Of a stretch of 64,000 nt of DNA, positions 1-7,409 are shown piece by piece; within the stretch, counting starts at the first letter, position 1; each line of letters begins with the position of its first letter. A model generated the notes under the pieces. That model had not been told where the DNA came from, did no database searches, and saw only the letters and a program-made list of their open reading frames with translations. Source of the stretch: Sulfoacidibacillus ferrooxidans (GTDB lineage Bacteria > Bacillota > Bacilli > Alicyclobacillales > SLC66); contig NZ_JALBUF010000001.1 in assembly GCF_022606465.1 (NCBI RefSeq), positions 186,001 to 250,000 on the forward strand, in the 5' to 3' direction. The position numbers and the translations under genes are program-made.

Positions 1-166
1 GACAAAAGCGAGAACCCAGGTGGCTACGCCCCGAACCTTAAATATGCCTGACTGAGACAACAAAAGAGAGGTCAAAACGATCCCACAGTGCACGCAGTAC
101 AGGCGCACCACCGACATTACTAAAAGTAGAGAGCTCCTTGAATTCCGGTTTACATAAACGAGCCAT
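1..166 (-). pseudogene. Transposase N-terminus, frameshifted and cut by window edge
   Basis: Read on the minus strand from the ATG at 166, the protein begins MARLCKPEFKELSTFSNVGG and continues through an RALWDRFDLS segment, which resembles the N-terminus of IS4-like DDE transposases. The frame then stops at a TAA near 48. Shifting by one base restores a plausible continuation (SQSGIFKVRGVATWVLAF) to the window edge, so the gene carries a one-base frameshift around position 60-65. A ribosome site (GGTGGGA) precedes the ATG. The 3' part lies outside the window, so the rest of the element cannot be judged. The shift could be inactivating or a sequencing error; a programmed shift so near the N-terminus seems unlikely. 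The family is inferred from recall only. Confidence 0.55.
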
Positions 167-181
167 GATTCCCACCCACAT

Positions 182-219
182 CGCTGAGAGATAGGCAGTT
201 AGATGCCTATCTCTCAGCG
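182..219. repeat. Perfect 16-bp stem hairpin upstream of the transposase
   Basis: Arms CGCTGAGAGATAGGCA (182-197) and its exact reverse complement (204-219) flank a 6-nt loop. No T-run follows on either strand. It lies just upstream of the transposase start. Such hairpins at insertion-sequence ends can block incoming transcription or translation; this role is inferred. The remainder of 220-450 is AT-rich and non-coding, and presumably holds the promoter of the efflux gene. Confidence 0.6.
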
Positions 220-435
220 ATTCTTGGGATATTTTGAAAAAGTCAAGTCCTGGTCGGTGTTTTCATAAAATTTTCATTGTGCATAAAAACAAATTTATAC
301 ATCAACTGCATAACCCATGATTATTTATTCATTAATGGAAAATTATTTAATATTATATAAGTAATTACTATTAAAACATTCGATTCTGCATGATCTAATA
401 CAAAGTAGACAGACTAAAAAAAACTTTTACTATCG

Positions 436-466
436 AAAGGAGGCCAAAGTAATGTATTTACTTTGG
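436..466 (+). promoter_or_regulatory. Ribosome site and 9-bp hairpin before the efflux gene
   Basis: A near-perfect Shine-Dalgarno AAAGGAGG (436-443) is followed at once by an inverted repeat CCAAAGTAA (444-452) / TTACTTTGG (458-466) with a 5-nt loop. The hairpin covers the start of an 8-codon leader reading frame and lies upstream of the pump ATG at 475. It could act in RNA as a translational attenuator, or in DNA as an operator for a TetR/MarR-type repressor. The sequence does not decide between these. Confidence 0.5.
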
Positions 467-478
467 TTTTATGCATGA
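452..478 (+). CDS. Putative leader peptide MYLLWFYA
   Basis: An 8-codon frame starts at the ATG 8 nt after AAAGGAGG and ends in a TGA that overlaps the ATG of the downstream efflux gene (ATGA at 475-478). The spacing makes this, not the pump ATG, the start best served by the ribosome site. Coupled re-initiation at 475 would then drive pump synthesis. Leader peptides of this kind are known in antibiotic-inducible resistance genes; the role here is inferred. Confidence 0.45.
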   Translation: MYLLWFYA

Positions 479-1959
479 CCACTCCAACACTAACAAGATA
501 TAAATTTCCTCTTCCTTTTTTCAGATCAAAACCTAATTATCATTGGTATGTGGTGACTACAGTATGCATAGGGGCATTTATGGCGGCTTTAGATGGAAGC
601 ATTATCACTGTAGCGCTCCCTACGATTGATCATGAATTCAATGTAAATATCAGTGAAAGTGCATGGGTAGCATTAGCCTATCTCCTTACACTCACTGCAC
701 TACTCGCTATGTTCGGGAGATTGGCGGATATTGTAGGACGACGCCCGCTATACACCATTGGGTTTACCATCTTTATTATTGGATCTGCGCTTTGCGGGGC
801 ATCCCCCAATTTAGCATTATTAATTGGCTTTCGTGTTTTACAAGGAATTGGTGCCACCATGTTGCAAGCAAACAGCGTAGCTATTGTAACTGCAGCTGTC
901 CCTGAAAAAGTACGCGGAAAAGCGATAGGTATACAGGGATCAGCACTTGCTGTAGGTTTATCTTTAGGTCCCGCTATTGGTGGAATCTTAATTGGCATCT
1001 TTGGTTGGCGTTCTATCTTTTATGTCAATGTACCAGTTGGTATCATAGGAACTTTATTAGCCTTCATGATTCTTCCCCGCGATTTGATTCAAAAAAAATC
1101 TGGGGTTACAACATCTTTTGATTTTGTAGGTGCCTTTCTTCTTGCAGTTAGTTTGATAGCTTTCTTACTTGGCTTAAATCAAGGTAATGATGATGGATGG
1201 ACATCCCCATTGATTATAGGATGCTTTTTAATAGCGGCTGTTTTTGCAACATTATTTGTTTTTCAAGAGAAACGGCATCAATCGCCTCTCATCGACTTTA
1301 CACTCTTTACGATTGAACAATTAACTTGGGGGAATATAACTGGATCACTCTCTTATGGAGTCATGTATGGAGTTCTATATATCGTCCCGTATTTCTTTGA
1401 GAACGTCCTGCATAAACCTACATCTTCATCCGGTATTTTAACTACACCACTGCCCATCGGCATGATGTTAATTGCTCCAGTAGCTGGAAAGATTGCAGAT
1501 AAACTAGGTTCTAAAATCCCAACAGTTGCGGGTATGACAATCGCAACTGTTGGAACGCTCTCCCTGGTTTTTGTTCATGCGGTGACAAACCTTATCTACA
1601 TGATTATCGCCTTATTTTTTATTGGTTTAGGCATGGGAATTTTTACGCCACCAAATAACAGTTCCGTCATGGGTAGCACACCACGTGATCAATTAGGTGT
1701 TTCCTCTGGCATGCTTAACATGTCTCGATCACTTGGTCAAAGCATTGGAATTGCATATGCATTTGCTATTTTTCAAGGTGTAATAATGACTTATCACTTC
1801 ACTCCAGAAAACGCTCCTGTTGGTTCACTCATTATTGGATTTAGATGGACTTTTATCGGAGTCTCTGTTTTTGGTATTGCAGCTGTACTCATTTCCTTGT
1901 TTCGAGGAAATGTGCAAAGACACGATCTCCCAGACGAAGCAAAAATAATCGATGTATGA
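475..1959 (+). CDS. DHA2-family (EmrB/QacA type) multidrug efflux MFS transporter
   Basis: A 494-residue polytopic membrane protein, of the length expected for 14-TM DHA2 proton-drug antiporters. Visible motifs are the TM1 motif LDGSIITVALPTI (about 39-51), motif A GRLADIVGRRPLY (about 80-92) and the antiporter motif C GSALAVGLSLGPAIGG (about 154-169). It should export hydrophobic or cationic compounds using the proton gradient; the substrate cannot be read. I chose the ATG at 475, which overlaps the stop of the leader frame; an in-frame TTG at 463 is the alternative. It stands alone, convergent with dinB, next to a transposase remnant, consistent with acquired resistance cargo. Confidence 0.85.
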   Translation: MTTPTLTRYKFPLPFFRSKPNYHWYVVTTVCIGAFMAALDGSIITVALPTIDHEFNVNISESAWVALAYLLTLTALLAMFGRLADIVGRRPLYTIGFTIFIIGSALCGASPNLALLIGFRVLQGIGATMLQANSVAIVTAAVPEKVRGKAIGIQGSALAVGLSLGPAIGGILIGIFGWRSIFYVNVPVGIIGTLLAFMILPRDLIQKKSGVTTSFDFVGAFLLAVSLIAFLLGLNQGNDDGWTSPLIIGCFLIAAVFATLFVFQEKRHQSPLIDFTLFTIEQLTWGNITGSLSYGVMYGVLYIVPYFFENVLHKPTSSSGILTTPLPIGMMLIAPVAGKIADKLGSKIPTVAGMTIATVGTLSLVFVHAVTNLIYMIIALFFIGLGMGIFTPPNNSSVMGSTPRDQLGVSSGMLNMSRSLGQSIGIAYAFAIFQGVIMTYHFTPENAPVGSLIIGFRWTFIGVSVFGIAAVLISLFRGNVQRHDLPDEAKIIDV

Positions 1960-2040
1960 GTTGTAATCAAATCAGCAAAAAATCACAATTAATTTATTAT
2001 TTAAGTTAATCCCTACTCCTTAAACGTTTTTGCCTAACAT

Positions 2041-3129
2041 TTAGAACAACGTCAATTGTTCTCCCGTTTCCATTTGCACAAGAGGATCCTGCGCACTCTC
2101 TAATTTTTGTACTGTGATACCTAACAACCGGACTTTCGTATCGATATACACTTGATTCAACAGACTTTGAACGTAATCATAAATATCTTGTGCCGATTGC
2201 ACAGGTATGTGCGTTGTGGTTCTCCGTGTGATCTGTTGAAAATTAGCAAATTTAATTTTTAATACTACAACTCGTCCAGTTACAGATCGATTGCGCAATT
2301 GCTGTTCTATCGTCTGTGCTAAAAGCATGAGCTGACTTAGCATATCATCTATGTCATCCATATCTACCTGAAAGGTTGTCTCTTTCCCTATCGATTGTCG
2401 AATGCGATTAGGTAGAACCGGACGCGGATCAATGCCACGCACTAAATCGTAAAATACTCTCCCTCTATCGGAAAATAACTGTATTAATTGCTCACGACTC
2501 AACCTTCGCAAATCACTACCTGTATGTACGCCTAACAGACTAAGTTTTTGTTCTGTCACTTTTCCAATGCCAAAAAACCTGCCAATTGGCACAGCATCTA
2601 AAAAGGCTTGTGCTTTTTCTGGAGTGATCACAGTTAACCCATTTGGTTTATGATCATCAGAGGCTATTTTAGCAATTAATTTATTGTAGGATACACCTGC
2701 AGATGCGGTTAACCCTGTCACCTCATAGATTTGTTGCTTGATTTCACGTGCAATCAAGGTGCCAGAAGCCATCCCTCTCCGATGATGTGTAACATCTAAA
2801 AACGCCTCATCGAGAGATAATGGTTCTACAAGATCAGTGTGAGCTTTACATATGCTCATAATATCCCGAGATACTTGACGATACACATCCATTCGCGGCT
2901 TCACAAAGATCGCGTGTGGGCACAATCGATGTGCCATACTAGCTGGCATTGCGGAGTGAATACCATACCGACGCGCCTCGTAAGAGCAGGTCGCAACTAC
3001 ACCACGAGAATGTGGGGATCCTCCGACTATCAACGGTTTTCCTCTGTACTCCACATGATCACGTTGTTCGACAGAAGCATAAAATGCATCCATATCAATA
3101 TGAATAATTTTACGAAGATTACTTTCCAT
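2041..3129 (-). CDS. dinB: DNA polymerase IV
   Basis: Y-family translesion DNA polymerase. The N-terminal palm motif DMDAFYASVEQRD (from about residue 12) supplies the first metal-binding Asp, and SLDEAFLDVT (near residue 105) supplies the catalytic Asp-Glu pair. The helix-hairpin-helix region (IGRFFGIGKVTEQKL) and the little finger follow. The extreme C-terminus QLTLF is a clear sliding-clamp binding peptide. At 362 residues the length is typical. The ATG at 3129 has a GGGGGT ribosome site; a TTG at 3141 would add four residues. It copies past lesions with low fidelity. No LexA box was identified upstream. Confidence 0.95.
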   Translation of the reverse strand: MESNLRKIIHIDMDAFYASVEQRDHVEYRGKPLIVGGSPHSRGVVATCSYEARRYGIHSAMPASMAHRLCPHAIFVKPRMDVYRQVSRDIMSICKAHTDLVEPLSLDEAFLDVTHHRRGMASGTLIAREIKQQIYEVTGLTASAGVSYNKLIAKIASDDHKPNGLTVITPEKAQAFLDAVPIGRFFGIGKVTEQKLSLLGVHTGSDLRRLSREQLIQLFSDRGRVFYDLVRGIDPRPVLPNRIRQSIGKETTFQVDMDDIDDMLSQLMLLAQTIEQQLRNRSVTGRVVVLKIKFANFQQITRRTTTHIPVQSAQDIYDYVQSLLNQVYIDTKVRLLGITVQKLESAQDPLVQMETGEQLTLF

Positions 3130-3274
3130 GATTACCCCCAAACAGCTTGACTTGAAGGTTCACTGCATCACGCAAAGTATACGTATCGACAAAGAGGTAT
3201 GCAAGTGCTACCATTTAATCAGAGCTTGTCAACTAGCACGGCAGTAGAAACGATCCACACTAGGGGATGAGACT

Positions 3275-3706
3275 GTGTATTTTGAAGAATTTTTTGTCGG
3301 ACAACGTTTTGAACTCAATCCTGTCACCTTAACGAACGATGACATCTATGATTTTGCTTCGCGATTTGATCCACAACCTATACATATCGACCAAGAGTAC
3401 TCCGAACAAAGCGCATTTGGAGGGATCATCGCTTCTGGTTTCCACACGGTAAGTATCATATGGGGTGAATGGATCCGCGCCAACCGCTTTGGCAAAGAAA
3501 TCATCGTAGGAACGGGAATGGATTACATTAGATGGACTGCGCCTGTGCGCGCCTTGGATACTCTATATACAAATGTTGAAATCATCGAAACAACCCCTTC
3601 TCCAAAAGGAAAAAGAGGGATGGTTGTACTAAAGTTCACTTCTACCAATCAGGATGATCAGGATGTTTTACATATGCAAGGGAGCGCTTACCTTAAGATG
3701 CAATAA
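3275..3706 (+). CDS. MaoC-like (R)-specific hydratase family protein
   Basis: A 143-residue single hotdog-fold protein of the MaoC dehydratase family. The hydratase signature is seen in FASRFDPQPIHID (residues 26-38), with catalytic Asp and His, followed by a GGIIASGFHT segment. Members act on enoyl- or 3-hydroxyacyl-CoA thioesters. GTG start at 3275 with AGGGGA before it. It is followed 30 bp later by a second hotdog gene on the same strand, suggesting a two-gene acyl-CoA unit. The exact substrate is not predictable. Confidence 0.85.
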   Translation: MYFEEFFVGQRFELNPVTLTNDDIYDFASRFDPQPIHIDQEYSEQSAFGGIIASGFHTVSIIWGEWIRANRFGKEIIVGTGMDYIRWTAPVRALDTLYTNVEIIETTPSPKGKRGMVVLKFTSTNQDDQDVLHMQGSAYLKMQ

Positions 3707-3736
3707 CTCATTAACCCTATAAGGAGTGAATCATTC

Positions 3737-4237
3737 TTGGCACAACATCAAGAAATGGATAAGCACGCATATGTACAAGACTACTATCCGGATGATTTTT
3801 CTTTGTGCTACGGATGCGGCAGATTGAATGACAAAGGCCTGCAAATTAAGACGCGTTGGAATGGCGATGAAACCCTCACAGAGTATATGCCTCGTCCTGA
3901 ACATACCGCCATTCCTGGTTTTGTATATGGAGGATTGGCTGCATCCCTGATCGACTGTCATAGCACAGGCACGGCTTCCCTTGCTCTCTATCGTAGAGAT
4001 GGCCACGCACTTGGGGACGATGTACCTGTACCTCGCTGTGTGACTGCTTCACTAAAGACAGAGTTTTTAAAACCCACTCCACTTGGTCCTATGATGACCA
4101 TCCGTGGTCACATTACTGAAGTAGGAAAACGAAAAGTGATTGTGCAAACTGAACTTATAGTAGATGGAGTGGTCTGTGTACGTGGTGAAGTCATCGCAGT
4201 GATGGCTCCAGCCTCGATGACTGGTGGCCATCAGTAA
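3737..4237 (+). CDS. PaaI-like hotdog-fold thioesterase
   Basis: A 166-residue hotdog protein. The N-terminal CYGCGRLNDKGLQIKTRW segment and GGLAASLIDCHSTGTA (putative catalytic Asp in the central helix) are typical of the PaaI/YbgC-like acyl-CoA thioesterase group. The TTG start at 3737 is supported by AAGGAG at 3721-3726. It is probably co-transcribed with the MaoC-like gene. It likely hydrolyses an acyl-CoA ester in the cytoplasm; the acyl group is unknown. Confidence 0.8.
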   Translation: MAQHQEMDKHAYVQDYYPDDFSLCYGCGRLNDKGLQIKTRWNGDETLTEYMPRPEHTAIPGFVYGGLAASLIDCHSTGTASLALYRRDGHALGDDVPVPRCVTASLKTEFLKPTPLGPMMTIRGHITEVGKRKVIVQTELIVDGVVCVRGEVIAVMAPASMTGGHQ

Positions 4238-4244
4238 AACTAGC

Positions 4245-4710
4245 CTAGCTGTTTTTTACGCGCAAGTCACGATTTACGTGTACATCAGATTGCTTAGTGA
4301 AAAGTGCAACATCATGCGTTGATAAAAAAGAAAGCTGATAGAGGGCAGGATAAACAAGGTCTGCCCACTTTCCAAGCTTTCGTGTAATCATTGGGAGAAG
4401 CGTGATCTTTTTAACGTCCAACGTAAAATGAGGAAATAACTCATGAATCTCATGGATTGAAATAGCACGAACATCGGTATTATAGGGGTTATCATAGCGC
4501 AAATCGTACCAGAGCACCTTACCATCTGTTTTAAGCACGCGTGAAATCTCTCGAGCTACTTGCTTCGCCATTATGCTATATCGCTCATCATACATGATCT
4601 GATGTCCTCGATTGGATAGATCATGTATGATGAGCGATGTCTAATGTGCTGGCTCGCTGTTGATATACTTGTGAAATTCGCTCTATTTCCTCAGATGACT
4701 CCATGTCCAT
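4245..4710 (-). pseudogene. Broken SAM-dependent methyltransferase
   Basis: Two pieces of one class I methyltransferase lie in order on the minus strand. The start is at 4710 or 4704 after an AGGGG site and reads MDMESSEEIERISQVYQQ, ending about residue 25. The C-terminal part (4595-4245) contains REISRVLKTDGKVLWYDLRY, typical of the late Rossmann strands. The whole SAM-binding N-terminal domain is missing. The junction is a 21-bp perfect inverted repeat (4580-4600 and 4618-4638) with a 17-nt spacer, so a deletion with a small fold-back duplication destroyed the gene. The fragment downstream of ATG 4595 could still be expressed but would lack the SAM site. Confidence 0.6.
4580..4638. repeat. 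21-bp perfect inverted repeat at the methyltransferase deletion junction
   Basis: Positions 4580-4600 and 4618-4638 are exact reverse complements separated by 17 nt. One copy belongs to the C-terminal methyltransferase fragment (MYDERYSIMA on the minus strand). The other is the same coding sequence inverted and joined to the N-terminal fragment. The arrangement looks like a rearrangement scar; there is no T-run, so it is not a standard terminator. Confidence 0.75.
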
Positions 4711-4771
4711 CACCCCTACATATACCGCTAGCGCTATCTGCCCTCACCATCTTATTTTATTATGGAATATT

Positions 4772-5581
4772 CTATTCCGGTTTTTTTGCTGTGATGGACG
4801 CTGATTGCACATAGTCTTCCGCATGGCTTCCAGGAACCCAATCTTTAATAACTTCTTGCCCTGCATCATGAGAGATAACCGCGATCTGATGAAATCCTGC
4901 TTCGTGTAACATAAGTTCAATATCCTCACGCGGTGCAGCCCCTGACACGCATTCAGACAATAAGGTGAGATCTGCCTTCATCTCTTCAGGCAGTGCAGCA
5001 CTTGCAACGACGTCAGAGATAGCTACTCGTCCACCTGGCTTCAAAACACGAAATGCTTCTTTGAACACTGAAAGCTTATTGGGAGAAAGATTAATGACAC
5101 AATTGGACATCACTACATCCACTGTCTGATCTGCCACAGGTAAATGTTCGATTTCCCCAAGGCGGAATTCTACATTGTAATACCCATTGGTATGTGCTAG
5201 TTGTCTTGCCTTTGCAATCATCTCAGGAGTCATGTCAACACCGATCACAGCACCTTGTTCACCCACTTGTTTCGCTGCGATAAAACAGTCAAACCCACCG
5301 CCACTCCCAAGATCTAAAGCGACTTCACCACGCTGTAGTTTGGCAATTTTAGTTGGACTACCGCACCCAAGTCCCATGTTGGCACCCTCAGGAATGACAC
5401 TTAATTCTTCACTTCCATAACCCAACTTTAATGCTACTTCATCAGCAGACCGGACTGAAGAACTACCACAACAGCTCGTATTTGTTGTAGAACAACCACT
5501 TTCCCCTGAATCTCTAGTTGCTACACCTGAGTAATGTTTGCGTACTTCTGCTCGGATTTGATCCTGTTCCAAATTGTCCAT
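4772..5581 (-). CDS. arsM: Arsenite S-adenosylmethionine methyltransferase
   Basis: A 269-residue class I methyltransferase that methylates trivalent arsenic to volatile or less toxic species. The SAM-binding loop LDLGSGGGFDCF spans residues 89-100. The three cysteines that bind As(III) in ArsM proteins are present: C73 (GLGCGSP), C161 (MSNCVINL) and C211 (SECVSGA). An extra Cys-rich stretch (C30, C37, C38) near the N-terminus may assist arsenic capture. It lies 70 bp downstream of arsR on the same strand, with an ArsR-type operator between them (5602-5625), so it is probably arsenic-inducible. Confidence 0.93.
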   Translation of the reverse strand: MDNLEQDQIRAEVRKHYSGVATRDSGESGCSTTNTSCCGSSSVRSADEVALKLGYGSEELSVIPEGANMGLGCGSPTKIAKLQRGEVALDLGSGGGFDCFIAAKQVGEQGAVIGVDMTPEMIAKARQLAHTNGYYNVEFRLGEIEHLPVADQTVDVVMSNCVINLSPNKLSVFKEAFRVLKPGGRVAISDVVASAALPEEMKADLTLLSECVSGAAPREDIELMLHEAGFHQIAVISHDAGQEVIKDWVPGSHAEDYVQSASITAKKPE

Positions 5582-5601
5582 GTCGATCGCCCCTATTCAT
5601 T

Positions 5602-5625
5602 ATTCATAGATAACTATCGATGAAT
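5602..5625. promoter_or_regulatory. ArsR-type operator before arsM
   Basis: An imperfect 24-bp palindrome begins ATTCATAGATA and ends TATCGATGAAT; the arms match except at one position. It lies 20 bp upstream of the arsM start. A closely related sequence occurs before arsR (6013-6036), which supports a shared repressor site. Confidence 0.55.
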
Positions 5626-5651
5626 TGGAATAAAAAAAAGATGCATAGAGT

Positions 5652-6002
5652 CTACAGTCCCTGTACGCCTACAGGATGCGTATGATTGTCACTCTCATAG
5701 ACATGAAGAGTAGCCATAAACATCTTCATTGCATCTAGTGTCTCTGCATTAACAGAGTACAAACTGTAGGTGCCACTACGCTTTTGCGTAATCAATCCAG
5801 CATCTTGAAGAATGCGAAGATGATGTGAGATCGTCGACTGTGCCAAAGAAAATTGACGAGTAAAATCCACCACACAACATGCCGCATCATCAAGACCAAT
5901 TGCCTTACAATCCATCTCTTCGACACCTTGTAAAAGTGACATATACAATTGAAATCTAACCGAATGACCTAATGCTTTAAAAATCAACGCCCAATCCACC
6001 AT
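5652..6002 (-). CDS. arsR: ArsR-family metalloregulatory repressor
   Basis: A 116-residue winged-helix repressor. The recognition helix lies around LAQSTISHHLRIL (residues 53-65). Cysteines at 32, 42 and 43 (DDAACCVVDF) precede it and are candidate As(III) ligands; their layout differs from the ELCVCDL motif of plasmid R773 ArsR. It sits directly upstream of arsM and between two similar palindromes, so it most likely represses arsR-arsM until arsenite binds. No arsB, acr3 or arsC lies next to it. Confidence 0.88.
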   Translation of the reverse strand: MVDWALIFKALGHSVRFQLYMSLLQGVEEMDCKAIGLDDAACCVVDFTRQFSLAQSTISHHLRILQDAGLITQKRSGTYSLYSVNAETLDAMKMFMATLHVYESDNHTHPVGVQGL

Positions 6003-6012
6003 CGTCCACCCA

Positions 6013-6036
6013 ATTCATCGATAAATATCTATCTAT
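6013..6036. promoter_or_regulatory. ArsR-type operator before arsR
   Basis: The segment starting ATTCATCGATAAATATCTAT repeats the operator seen before arsM in the opposite orientation, sharing the ATCGATGAATTGG block on the complementary strand. It ends 11 bp before the arsR start, so bound repressor would block autogenous transcription. Confidence 0.5.
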
Positions 6037-6075
6037 AGATTACAACCCCACTCACCTATACGTCAATCATAAGCT

Positions 6076-6118
6076 AGTGCCAAAGTGTTTAGAGTTTTCG
6101 CAAGCTAACACTTTGCAC
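6076..6118 (-). terminator. Hairpin at the coaA stop codon
   Basis: CAAAGTGTT (6081-6089) pairs with AACACTTTG (6107-6115) around the coaA stop, with further pairing of the flanking GCAC/GTGC through a bulge. The tract that follows is not U-rich, so termination is plausible but not certain. Confidence 0.4.
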
Positions 6119-7042
6119 CGAATGATCCCTCCCTTTACGCAGAATCAAATCTGCTCGATTGCGCGTAGGTGCAATATTTTCGTGTAGATTCTCTCCATTT
6201 ATGCGATCCCAAATATCGAGCGCTACTTGGTGTGCTTCTTCTTTCGTAAGTGTAGAGTATCGATAAAAATATGCTTCTGGTTGCCGAAATGCAGTGACCC
6301 GCAACGTTTGAAACCGTTCTTCGTACCAATGTCTAACATGATCTTCTTTAGCGTCGACATAGATAGAGAAATCAAAGAAATCGGATACAAATACTTGCGG
6401 ATGACGTTTAGATGAGCTGTGGGACGGTGACTGCAAGACATTAAGCCCCTCTAAAATTAACACATCTGGTTGACACACCTCAATTTTTTGATCTGGTACA
6501 ATGTCATATACTAAATGAGAATACACAGGAGCAGTCACTTTTGGTTTACCTGATTTTACGTCAGACAAAAATTGTATAAGTGCATTAATATGATAACTTT
6601 CAGGAAATCCTTTACGTTCCATGATTCCTCTCTCTAAAAGAATTCGATTGGGATAGAGAAACCCATCAGTAGTCACTAAATCCACTCTCAAATTGTCTGA
6701 ACTGCGTTCCAACAATGCCTGCACAATCCGCGCTGTTGTGCTCTTACCAACAGCTACACTTCCTGCAATACCGATGATAAAAGGAACTTTGCGTGCCGAC
6801 GTATTTAAAAAAACATGCGTAGCTTCATATAAATTTTTAACTTCATCAACATATAAATTTAATAAACGTGCGAGAGGTAAATAAATCTGTGTCACTTCAA
6901 TCATTGACACATGCTCGTTAATGCCCTGTAATTTTCCTAGTTCAGCTTCAGACAAAGTGAGTGGGGTAGAGTTTCGCAATGCAGCCCACTCATCACGTGT
7001 AAAGTGAAGATACGGCGAAAATTTTTTTGTTGCAGATGTCAA
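6089..7042 (-). CDS. coaA: Type I pantothenate kinase
   Basis: Catalyses ATP-dependent phosphorylation of pantothenate, the first step of coenzyme A synthesis. The P-loop [12 protein letters not shown] lies at about residues 91-102. The family sequences [17 protein letters not shown] and [11 protein letters not shown] follow, and the length (317 residues) matches the prokaryotic type I enzyme. I chose the TTG at 7042 because it follows a full AGAGGTGAT ribosome site by 6 nt; a further TTG at 7081 would add 13 residues. The enzyme is normally feedback-inhibited by CoA. It is transcribed alone, divergent from the acyl-CoA synthetase. Confidence 0.93.
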   Translation of the reverse strand: MTSATKKFSPYLHFTRDEWAALRNSTPLTLSEAELGKLQGINEHVSMIEVTQIYLPLARLLNLYVDEVKNLYEATHVFLNTSARKVPFIIGIAGSVAVGKSTTARIVQALLERSSDNLRVDLVTTDGFLYPNRILLERGIMERKGFPESYHINALIQFLSDVKSGKPKVTAPVYSHLVYDIVPDQKIEVCQPDVLILEGLNVLQSPSHSSSKRHPQVFVSDFFDFSIYVDAKEDHVRHWYEERFQTLRVTAFRQPEAYFYRYSTLTKEEAHQVALDIWDRINGENLHENIAPTRNRADLILRKGRDHSVQSVSLRKL

Positions 7043-7215
7043 GAAACGGATCACCTCTTTTAAAATACATATGCTGTGCAATGGTCCCTAAGAGCGATTC
7101 TAACACGTTCTATACATCCTGCAAAATCCGCCCCATGGCAACTTAATATAATTAAAATAGCTTGAATGATTGATATATACTGATAAAATAAAGACATTCA
7201 ATTTTTATCCTATAA

Positions 7216-7370
7216 GAGCCTGTTCAAATAGGGGGCAGGTAAGACCCGCGCAGTGCAAGGAAGCAAGCCAAGAATGTGGACTGAGCGTACGTTTTGGGTA
7301 CGTGAGGGAGCATTCTTGGCGCTAACGCTGCCATGCGCCGGGGAGTTATGACCCCTTTTTGAACAACCTC
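7216..7370 (+). mobile_element. MITE-like element, copy 1
   Basis: 155 bp, flanked by the duplicated target TATAA (7211-7215 and 7371-7375). Its ends form an imperfect inverted repeat: GAGCCTGTTCAAA at the left and TTTTTGAACAACCTC at the right. The interior holds a 10-bp hairpin arm GCCAAGAATG pairing with CATTCTTGGC, and an inner CGTAC/GTACG pair, so most of the element can fold into one rod. It has no credible coding sequence. It ends about 40 bp before the ATG of the acyl-CoA synthetase and may separate that gene from its original promoter. Confidence 0.8.
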
Positions 7371-7409
7371 TATAAAGAGTTTGTTTTGACTAGGGGGGAA
7401 AACATACCA

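Noticed and set aside
4623-4814. Plus-strand 63-residue hydrophobic frame beginning MYDERCLM
   Set aside because: Its start is the inverted copy of the methyltransferase fragment and the rest overlaps the 3' end of arsM antisense, with no ribosome site.
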